NCBI GenBank assembly: GCA_947177825.1
Contig: CAMWWA010000034.1
Span: forward strand, 1-9,880
Source of the DNA: an uncultured Clostridia bacterium
GTDB taxonomy: Bacteria; Bacillota; Clostridia; Christensenellales; Borkfalkiaceae
DNA length: 9,880 bases
Direction of reading: 5' to 3'
A program made the position numbers and the translations under genes. The notes under the pieces were generated by a model. The model was given only the letters and a program-made list of their open reading frames with translations, did no database searches and had not been told where the DNA came from. Shown one piece after another: positions 6,296 to 9,880 of this stretch; position 1 is the first letter of the stretch; each line of letters starts with the position of its first letter.

Positions 6296-6322
6296 CTAAA
6301 ACTCCTTTCATTTTCCTACCCA

Positions 6323-6340
6323 CTCCACCAAAACAAAAAA
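6323..6340 (+). repeat. Right half of a duplicated tRNA-Val 3' end
   Basis: CTCCACCAAAACAAAAAA is identical over 18 bases to 3134-3151, the end of tRNA-Val including CCA and its trailer. It is preceded by sequence unlike a tRNA (TTTTCCTACCCA), so the upstream part of the tail is missing here; that part is found at 3257-3271. It marks the right edge of the R-M islet. Confidence 0.78.
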
Positions 6341-6364
6341 ACCGTGCTTATTGCACGGTTTTTT
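6335..6364. terminator. Bidirectional terminator between the R-M operon and the comF operon
   Basis: CCGTGC (6342-6347) pairs with GCACGG (6353-6358) around TTATT, extended by an A-run on the left and a T-run on the right. It therefore works on both strands for two converging operons. It immediately follows the tRNA-tail fragment, so it is probably the original tRNA-Val terminator pushed away by insertion. Confidence 0.88.
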
Positions 6365-6369
6365 ATCTT

Positions 6370-6861
6370 TTATATAAACCCTAGGAAATGCACGATTAAC
6401 GCGATTAAACCGCCGATTCCTGCCAGAGCTAAAAACAGTTTGGTGAGGTTGAGCGCCAAACATATCTTCTTTGCGCGCTTGTCGGCAACGTATTTGTTCG
6501 ACCACTCCGCCAGCCAGATATCGCCAGTGAACTCCGCCACCTTCGCGTTCTTTTTGGGCGGATTTATCCTTACCGTCAAATCGCAGGTTTGCTTTAAATA
6601 GATATCCGTCTGACAGTCGGCAACAAGGTATTTGCCCCTGCCGCGCGCGTCGAAAATGCCGAAAATACTGATAATAAAAAACAGCAGCTGGGTTATAAAC
6701 CAAAGCGGTCCGCCAACGTCCAGATATCTGCATACGGCTACGCGGACCTGCGCCTTTTCCGTCTGAATCGCACAGGAAGTGCCCTCCACCCTTTCGCCGT
6801 CCACCGTGACGAAGGTATCGCCGCGCAGCGCGCCCGTAATTCTGAGGTTCAGCACGTTCAT
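6370..6861 (-). CDS. Uncharacterised two-helix membrane protein
   Basis: 163 residues that I do not recognise. A beta-rich N-terminal part (MNVLNLRITGALRGDTFVTVDGERVEGTSC) is followed by a hydrophobic segment at about 53-70 (LWFITQLLFFIISIFGIF). A second soluble stretch (71-130) holds LVADCQTDIYLKQTCDLTVRINPPKKNAKV. A C-terminal helix lies at about 134-161. The start at 6861 is set by GGAGG nine bases upstream and by the TAATG overlap with the stop of the preceding gene, which indicates translational coupling. Much longer open frames upstream are shadows of that gene. It is the last gene of the comF operon, and its stop lies against the bidirectional terminator. Confidence 0.75.
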   Translation of the reverse strand: MNVLNLRITGALRGDTFVTVDGERVEGTSCAIQTEKAQVRVAVCRYLDVGGPLWFITQLLFFIISIFGIFDARGRGKYLVADCQTDIYLKQTCDLTVRINPPKKNAKVAEFTGDIWLAEWSNKYVADKRAKKICLALNLTKLFLALAGIGGLIALIVHFLGFI

Positions 6862-7307
6862 TATGCGGCACCTCCGACAAGCTTTATAACCAGAACGATA
6901 ACCGAAATGACGGCGATTACCGCTGATATTGTTATGCGCGCGACGTGCTTTTGGCGGTAGTCGAAGCACAGAAAAATTATGGACGCGACCGAGAGCGCCA
7001 GCGCCGCGGGAACGGCGTAAGGCCAGCTTGCCGCAAGCGTGTTGAAAATGCTTTCCAGAACCGCGCCGCCCGACCATAAATCTTTAAGCGACGGATATGC
7101 GGCGTAAATCAAGCCCAAGGTCACTAACGTGACCGCTAACAATAACAAATAGAAAACAGCCATCGCCAGAAACGAAAGCACGCTTGCCGCCATTACCGCC
7201 ACGGCGAGAAACTGCAAGTTGAACGTGATTTTGCCCAGGTGCGCCACCTGCATACGCGCCAGAATATTTTTGGGCGTCGTTGCCGCCTGTACCCCTTTTT
7301 CTTCCAT
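6861..7307 (-). CDS. Uncharacterised polytopic membrane protein
   Basis: 148 residues, family not recognised. After a polar start (MEEKGVQAATTPKNILARMQ) there are about four hydrophobic segments: 30-49, 50-70, 93-113 and 123-145. The connecting stretches YPSLKDLWSGG and FDYRQKHVAR are short. The start at 7307 is chosen because AAAGGAG lies five bases upstream and the family-like sequence begins there; the longer open frame runs antisense-like through comF. The stop overlaps the next start as TAATG. The pair of adjoining membrane genes, coupled in translation, suggests a two-subunit membrane unit, but nothing in the sequence gives a substrate or activity. Confidence 0.75.
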   Translation of the reverse strand: MEEKGVQAATTPKNILARMQVAHLGKITFNLQFLAVAVMAASVLSFLAMAVFYLLLLAVTLVTLGLIYAAYPSLKDLWSGGAVLESIFNTLAASWPYAVPAALALSVASIIFLCFDYRQKHVARITISAVIAVISVIVLVIKLVGGAA

Positions 7308-7325
7308 ACGCACTCCTTTTATATT

Positions 7326-7331
7326 ATTATA
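7326..7331 (-). promoter_or_regulatory. Possible internal promoter -10 before the membrane-protein pair
   Basis: On the minus strand TATAAT occurs at 7331-7326, just before the ribosome site of the 148-residue membrane protein. No good -35 lies at 16-18 bases; TTGTAA is only 14 bases away. It may be chance in an AT-rich gap, and transcription from the comF promoter is enough to explain expression. Confidence 0.25.
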
Positions 7332-7345
7332 TCCATACCGCCAGG

Positions 7346-8053
7346 TTACAATTCGCCGCTGTACCGCACGGATGCGACGGTTGCGAAATACAGCTTTTTT
7401 GCGCCGCGCTTTTTGAGTTCGCCGCACACGGCGTCCGCGGTTGCGCCTGTGGTCATAACGTCGTCCACCACTATTAAGGTCTTGTCCCTGACTGCAGCGC
7501 GGTCTGCTTTGAAACACGATTTTAAGTTTTGCTCCCTGTCCGTCCGCGACAAGGATTTTTGCTGTGCGGTGTCTTTGACCTTTCGTATGGCGCCCTTTAA
7601 AAGCGGCAGTTTCATTATTTTTGAAAGCTCTTTTGCAAGAAGATACGCCTGGTTGAAGCCGCGCCTGCCCTGCGCCTTTGCGGTCATGGGCACGAAGCAA
7701 ATTGCTTCGGCGTCGGTGAACTGCGCACACTTTTTATAGAGCAATTGAGCGAAATAGTTCTTTAAATACGGGCGGTCGTCCTTGAACGCGAGCACGAGTT
7801 TTTTAGCGCCGTCCGAATATTCCAGCGCGGAAACCGCCCTGTCGTAAATCGGCGCAAGAGCTTTACAGTCGAGGCACAGCTCGGCAACGTCGGTCATTCT
7901 GCCGCACACGGGGCAGGTGACTCCGTCGTTAAATATGATTGTTTTCCTGCAGTCTTTGCAAAAGCGGTCCCCGTCGAAAATTTCTATACCGCAAAGCTCG
8001 CAGGTAAAATTTTCGGGAAAGATTGAATCAAGAATTGCTTTGAAAACGTTCAT
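7346..8053 (-). CDS. comF: ComF-family phosphoribosyltransferase-like protein
   Basis: 235 residues, the usual ComF length. The N-terminal zinc-binding part shows eight cysteines in four pairs: C18/C21, C32/C35, C47/C50 and C60/C63. The C-terminal domain is a type I phosphoribosyltransferase fold: VPMTAKAQGRRGFNQA (121-136) is the ComF signature, and VVDDVMTTGAT (195-205) is the PRPP-binding loop. ComF is required late in natural DNA uptake, working in the cytoplasm with the ComFA helicase and DprA; it is often kept in species not known to be competent. Here it heads a three-gene operon, and no comFA lies next to it. It has a strong promoter and only a weak ribosome site (AAAGAG). Confidence 0.93.
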   Translation of the reverse strand: MNVFKAILDSIFPENFTCELCGIEIFDGDRFCKDCRKTIIFNDGVTCPVCGRMTDVAELCLDCKALAPIYDRAVSALEYSDGAKKLVLAFKDDRPYLKNYFAQLLYKKCAQFTDAEAICFVPMTAKAQGRRGFNQAYLLAKELSKIMKLPLLKGAIRKVKDTAQQKSLSRTDREQNLKSCFKADRAAVRDKTLIVVDDVMTTGATADAVCGELKKRGAKKLYFATVASVRYSGEL

Positions 8054-8074
8054 CTTTGGTACACTCTTTACCTG

Positions 8075-8103
8075 ATTATAGCAGTCGGCGGCGCGATTTT
8101 CAA
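8075..8103 (-). promoter_or_regulatory. Promoter of the comF operon
   Basis: On the minus strand, -35 TTGAAA (8103-8098), a 17-base spacer and -10 TATAAT (8080-8075) with a TGC extension directly before it. The start is expected near 8068, leaving about 15 bases of leader. Confidence 0.85.
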
Positions 8104-8146
8104 TAGGCGGCGGACAACATTTTTATAAAACACACGCAAATTTTGC

Positions 8147-8175
8147 TTGCCAAGCCAAAAGCGATATGTTATAAT
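8147..8175 (+). promoter_or_regulatory. Promoter of tRNA-Glu
   Basis: -35 TTGCCA (8147-8152), a 17-base spacer and -10 TATAAT (8170-8175), with a start expected near 8182. It is divergent from the comF promoter, 44 bases away. Confidence 0.85.
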
Positions 8176-8194
8176 CACTACGCAATTGAACGAC

Positions 8195-8269
8195 GGCCTT
8201 GTGGTCAAGCGGTTAAGACGGAGCCCTCTCAAGGCTCAATCCCGGGTTCGATTCCCGGCAGGGTCACCA
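8195..8269 (+). tRNA. tRNA-Glu (anticodon CTC)
   Basis: Acceptor GGCCTTG pairs with CAGGGTC (two G-T pairs). The D-arm is the Glu-like GGTCAAGCGGTTAAGAC. The anticodon loop CTCTCAA on GAGCC/GGCTC places CTC at 8228-8230, reading GAG only. The T-loop is TTCGATT and CCA is encoded at 8267-8269. A CTC isoacceptor implies that a TTC isoacceptor exists elsewhere. It is a single-gene unit with promoter and terminator. As at tRNA-Val, a copy of its 3' part starting at T-loop base A58 occurs downstream (8379-8391). Confidence 0.96.
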
Positions 8270-8305
8270 AAAAATAGCGGAAGCATTTTGCTTCCGCTAT
8301 TTTTT
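8270..8305 (+). terminator. Intrinsic terminator of tRNA-Glu
   Basis: Starting at the base after CCA, AAAAATAGCGGAAGCA (8270-8285) pairs with 8289-8304 around a TTT loop and ends in a T-run. It is a perfect stem, and the A-run/T-run symmetry would allow use on both strands. Confidence 0.92.
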
Positions 8306-8307
8306 GC

Positions 8308-8378
8308 TAATTCCTTTCGGAATTACGAACACGGAGGGTTCGCCCGACGCTTTGCGTCGCACGAGGCGTAGCCGAAGT
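8308..8378 (+). repeat. Hairpin element behind tRNA-Glu (related copy behind tRNA-Val)
   Basis: Three hairpins in a row: TAATTCC/GGAATTA (8308-8325), CGAAC/GTTCG (8326-8342) and CGACGC/GCGTCG (8345-8359, loop TTT). CACGAG (8360-8365) and GTAGCC (8368-8373) follow. The last two hairpins and the two short motifs are in the same order as at 3198-3260, while the stem bases of the second hairpin differ. No coding potential is visible. Confidence 0.6.
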
Positions 8379-8460
8379 ATTCCCGGCAGAGATTACAAAT
8401 AAATAAGCAAGGCAACAAAACTGCTGCCTTGCTATATCAGGTCTGCACCAAACAAAAAAT
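8379..8460 (+). repeat. Degenerate split copy of the tRNA-Glu 3' end with a small insert
   Basis: ATTCCCGGCAG (8379-8389) copies tRNA-Glu from T-loop base A58 (8251-8261). It then diverges into about 48 bases holding the 9-bp hairpin AGCAAGGCA (8406-8414)/TGCCTTGCT (8425-8433). After that comes CAGGTCTGCACCAAAC (8438-8453) followed by AAAAAATAG, an imperfect version of the tRNA end and trailer (CAGGGTCACCAAAAAATAG at 8259-8277). The right half is clearly less exact than at tRNA-Val. The rest of this gene-poor stretch, 8461-8585, holds only a weak small open frame and a weak minus-strand hairpin. Confidence 0.45.
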
Positions 8461-8482
8461 AGATGAGTGCAACGCACACGGC

Positions 8483-8572
8483 TTACTTCGTACTCGGAAT
8501 GAAATCGGAGACTTCTTCGACCTTGTTGTGTACGTCCCCCATTAAAAAAATAAGGTTCTTATAATGGTGCAC
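8483..8572 (-). CDS. Possible 29-residue small protein
   Basis: An open frame on the same strand as the SLOG gene, starting 14 bases after its stop: GTG at 8572, TAA at 8485-8483. It encodes MHHYKNLIFLMGDVHNKVEE followed by VSDFIPSTK. The second half (GAA GAA GTC TCC GAT TTC ATT CCG) reads like real coding sequence. AGG seven bases upstream is only a poor ribosome site, and a possible terminator for the SLOG gene overlaps its start. ATG 8542 would give a 19-residue version. It could be a small protein, the remnant of a gene, or chance. No family is recognised. Confidence 0.25.
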   Translation of the reverse strand: MHHYKNLIFLMGDVHNKVEEVSDFIPSTK

Positions 8573-8575
8573 CTT
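8544..8575 (-). terminator. Weak candidate terminator after the SLOG gene
   Basis: On the minus strand, AAGGT (8575-8571) pairs with ACCTT (8556-8552) around a 14-base loop, followed by A and seven Ts (8550-8544). The stem is short and the loop large, so the call is tentative. Confidence 0.4.
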
Positions 8576-8585
8576 GATACCTAAA

Positions 8586-9032
8586 TTATACCTCCCACCC
8601 GTCAATCACACTTATGATTGGCTTTTTTCTTTTGTGGGCGTACTCTATGGCGGCATATGCTCCTCCGCCGTGATTCATAACTCCCGCGACAATATAGTCA
8701 GCCCTGTCAGCCAATCGTTTATTGGTTTCGATAATAGCCAACCGTTTGGGCACTTGCCTTTCCAAAAGGTATATGCTGTCGTCAAAGTATTTCGGCAGTC
8801 TGAAAGCGTAATCGGGTAAATACGCTAGCGCCATAGAGTTTTTGATTTGCGGATATCGTACTTTAAGTTCGTGAATCAGAGAACTGCAATAGATGTCAAA
8901 GCTGCCGCGGCAACCGGAATAAAATTGCGTTACTCCATTGTTCTCTATCAGTTCTGTAATTATATGCAAAAGCTTCTCTCTGTATGGTTCCACATTCATA
9001 TTCCTATGACCGAAAAATACACACGAAAACAT
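8586..9032 (-). CDS. SLOG-fold protein (DUF1273/YpsA-like)
   Basis: 148 residues. The N-terminal strand CVFFGHRN (4-11) starts almost at the first residue. Then come GVTQFYSGCRGSFD (33-46), MALAYLPDY (67-75), PKRLAIIETNKRLADRADYIVAGVMNHGGGAYAAIEYA (95-132) and KKPIISV (136-142). GHR, G-x-F-D and GGA in this order mark the compact SLOG branch found in many Bacillota, thought to bind a nucleotide or nucleotide-derived ligand; the cellular role is not settled. ATG 9032 must be the start because the GHR motif follows at once. No proper ribosome site stands before it: seven Ts and a terminator hairpin abut the ATG, and the only AGGGAG is inside that hairpin. Expression is therefore probably controlled by the leader. 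Confidence 0.82.
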   Translation of the reverse strand: MFSCVFFGHRNMNVEPYREKLLHIITELIENNGVTQFYSGCRGSFDIYCSSLIHELKVRYPQIKNSMALAYLPDYAFRLPKYFDDSIYLLERQVPKRLAIIETNKRLADRADYIVAGVMNHGGGAYAAIEYAHKRKKPIISVIDGWEV

Positions 9033-9067
9033 AAAAAAAGATGCCGCTCCCTTGCGAGAACAGCACC
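9033..9067 (-). terminator. Terminator hairpin abutting the SLOG start codon
   Basis: On the minus strand, GGTGCTGTTCTC (9067-9056) pairs with GGGAGCGGCATC (9051-9040) around GCAA. All 12 pairs form if G-T is allowed, and seven Ts follow (9039-9033). The ATG is the very next base. The hairpin also hides the only AGGGAG. It should stop transcription before the gene, or define the end of a small RNA. Confidence 0.8.
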
Positions 9068-9094
9068 GCAGAATATACCGTTCATCGCTTAGTT

Positions 9095-9199
9095 GCTAAA
9101 CCAAATTGAAATCCACACGAGATTTGTATGCGACTAATGGAGTATAGTTCTACCAATAGCTATACTCGTGTGAAAAAAATTTATTCAATTTGATTTAGC
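9095..9199 (-). ncRNA. Structured leader or small RNA upstream of the SLOG gene
   Basis: Read on the minus strand, GCTAAATCAAATTGAA (9199-9184) pairs over 16 positions with TTCAATTTGGTTTAGC (9110-9095). One pair is U-G on this strand but would be a C-A mismatch on the other, which favours the minus-strand RNA. Inside, CACAC (9172-9168) pairs with GTGTG (9118-9114), and GAGTATAG (9167-9160) pairs with CTATACTC (9147-9140). The outer stem begins where the 9206-9234 promoter should start transcription. It matches no riboswitch class I can recall. A 27-base linker joins it to the terminator at 9033-9067. Confidence 0.6.
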
Positions 9200-9205
9200 T
9201 TTTTT

Positions 9206-9234
9206 ATTTTAGCAAATTACGGAAATCTTGTCAA
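9206..9234 (-). promoter_or_regulatory. Promoter of the structured leader/SLOG gene
   Basis: On the minus strand, consensus -35 TTGACA (9234-9229), a 17-base spacer and -10 TAAAAT (9211-9206). Transcription should start at 9200-9199, leaving a leader of about 167 bases before the SLOG ATG. Confidence 0.85.
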
Positions 9235-9258
9235 TACAATTAAAGCGAAGTGTGCGTA

Positions 9259-9293
9259 TAAAAAGCGGCGAGCGCAGAAATGCGCTCGCCGCT
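9259..9293 (-). terminator. Terminator of the UPF0316 gene
   Basis: On the minus strand, a perfect 13-bp stem, AGCGGCGAGCGCA (9293-9281) with 9276-9264, encloses a TTTC loop and is followed by TTTTTA. It lies 18 bases after the stop codon. Confidence 0.9.
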
Positions 9294-9310
9294 CTACCTT
9301 TATTCTATAC

Positions 9311-9874
9311 TCACTTCCTCACGGAAGGTCCGAAGAAGCCGTTGAAGACCGACTTACTTTCGGTAACGGACACGAAAGCTTTTGCATCCATGGTATTTAT
9401 AATTTCCCTCAGCTGTTTTAATTTATCGCTGTTGGTTTCAATAAAAATCATATAGGTTTCCGTATTGTTGTTGGCGCCCTTTGCGGTTATAATGGTCTGA
9501 CCGTACCCCTTTTCCTTTAATTCTTTTACAAGGTCGTCGTTCTTACAGCTTAAAACTATCTGCACTTTGATTTTGGATTTAACGAATTTTTTGGAAAGAA
9601 TTCCGCCAAGCAGAGTGCCGAGTGCAAAGCCCAAAGAATATGCAAGCGCGAGAACGATAGTATCTACTACGGGATTGGTAATTGCATAATCAAGCGCAGC
9701 CTTGACAATCATAAACCAGAAGAAAGCTTCTATAAAGCCGATAGGCGCGGCAATCTGCGGCTTACTCTTTACGGTAAAAACCGTTCTTATGGAAGAAAGG
9801 CACATATCGACCGTTCTGCCTATGATGAGGATGAAAAATACTATTACCAAATCGAGCTGAGTTCCAAAAAACAT
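9311..9874 (-). CDS. UPF0316 (DUF5698 + DUF2179) membrane protein
   Basis: 187 residues. The N-terminal DUF5698 part has membrane segments at about 7-27, 45-63 and 72-94, with the family markers GRTVDMCLSSIRTVF (19-33), GFIEAFFWF (46-54) and YSLGFALGTLLGG (79-91). The C-terminal DUF2179 domain (about 102-175) is soluble and cytoplasmic: KVQIVLSCKNDDLVKELKEKGYGQTIITAKGANNNTETYMIFIE. DUF2179 also occurs in YitT-like proteins. The function is unknown; a sensing or transport role is only inferred from the layout. The ATG lies six bases from the window edge, so its ribosome site is not visible and an earlier start cannot be ruled out. The gene ends with its own strong terminator. Confidence 0.88.
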   Translation of the reverse strand: MFFGTQLDLVIVFFILIIGRTVDMCLSSIRTVFTVKSKPQIAAPIGFIEAFFWFMIVKAALDYAITNPVVDTIVLALAYSLGFALGTLLGGILSKKFVKSKIKVQIVLSCKNDDLVKELKEKGYGQTIITAKGANNNTETYMIFIETNSDKLKQLREIINTMDAKAFVSVTESKSVFNGFFGPSVRK

Positions 9875-9880
9875 AATAAT

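Larger units (their letters stand above)
3272..6326 (+). mobile_element. AT-rich restriction-modification islet inserted in a duplicated tRNA tail
   Basis: Removing these 3,055 bases joins 3257-3271 to 6327-6340 and recreates a 29-base segment identical to tRNA-Val plus its trailer (3123-3151). The sequence CTCC is present at both ends (3268-3271 and 6323-6326), as a short core or target duplication would be. The inside is visibly more AT-rich than the flanks and carries a coherent three-gene defence cassette with its own promoter. There is no integrase, transposase or inverted terminal repeat inside, so the mobilising enzyme would have to act in trans or has been lost. The exact end points are inferred. 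Confidence 0.65.

Noticed and set aside
3142..6340. Classical integrative element with its own integrase
   Set aside because: No tyrosine or serine recombinase, transposase or excisionase is encoded in this interval; only the end repeats support mobility.
6308..6880. A long minus-strand open frame across the terminator and the two-helix membrane gene
   Set aside because: Arg/Gly-rich translation in another frame of the membrane gene, running through a terminator and the tRNA-tail fragment; no start signals.
7239..7739. A 166-codon plus-strand frame opposite comF
   Set aside because: The opposite strand carries unmistakable ComF zinc-finger and PRPP motifs, so this is a shadow.
8141..8371. 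A 74-codon plus-strand open frame through tRNA-Glu
   Set aside because: It is a translation of the promoter, tRNA, terminator and hairpin element.
9033..9240. T-box or another known riboswitch as explanation of the SLOG leader
   Set aside because: The T-box AGGGTGG-type antiterminator motif and specifier-loop layout are absent, and no conserved core of SAM, TPP, FMN, c-di-GMP, preQ1 or fluoride classes could be found by eye.
1..9880. CRISPR array
   Set aside because: No regularly spaced repeat of 20-40 bases was seen; the repeats found are tRNA tails and hairpins.

Overview
The window looks like the chromosome of a low-to-moderate GC Bacillota, most likely an uncultured Clostridia-type gut organism. 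The evidence is AGGAG-type ribosome sites, near-consensus TTGACA/TATAAT promoters with 17-base spacers, tRNA genes with encoded CCA ends in an Asp-Phe-Thr-Tyr run, and families common in that phylum (UPF0316, MmcQ/YjbR, SLOG/DUF1273-like, ComF, a bacterial PH protein). The order or genus cannot be read from the sequence.

Layout. 1-484: end of a tRNA array (a partial tRNA tail, then Asp, Phe, Thr, Tyr) closed by a strong terminator. 504-1580: two small membrane proteins, a DUF3592-like protein with its own promoter and a bPH2 protein. 1614-2994: a YjbR-family gene (minus) and a maltose-type O-acetyltransferase gene (plus), divergently transcribed from interleaved promoters. 3023-3175: promoter, tRNA-Val(GAC) and terminator. 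3381-6295: a visibly AT-rich cassette of three genes on one strand: N6-adenine methyltransferase, PD-(D/E)XK endonuclease and PIN-domain nuclease. 6370-8053 (minus): comF followed by two uncharacterised membrane-protein genes, probably one operon. 8147-8305: promoter, tRNA-Glu(CTC) and terminator. 8306-8585: repeat and hairpin sequence. 8586-9234 (minus): a SLOG-type gene behind a long structured leader that ends in a terminator touching the start codon. 9259-9874 (minus): UPF0316 membrane protein and its terminator.

Most notable structure. The restriction-modification (R-M) cassette sits inside a broken second copy of the tRNA-Val 3' end. The left half of the copy (3257-3271) and the right half (6323-6340) overlap by CTCC. 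Joining them recreates 29 bases identical to the tRNA-Val T-loop-to-trailer segment at 3123-3151. Just upstream of the left half is a double-hairpin element. A related element, with different stem sequences but the same architecture, follows tRNA-Glu, and there too a tRNA-specific tail copy starts at the same T-loop base and is followed by a small insert. This suggests a family of small elements or insertion sites at tRNA 3' ends, with the R-M cassette as cargo.

How the genes may work together. The methyltransferase and endonuclease overlap by 20 bases and share a promoter, as in a type II R-M system. The PIN nuclease follows 37 bases later with no antitoxin gene, so it may be a third component. 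The leader of the SLOG gene begins at the base of a long stem exactly where transcription should start, and looks like either a small RNA or a transcription-attenuation device. Family calls rest on motifs read by eye; no database search was possible.
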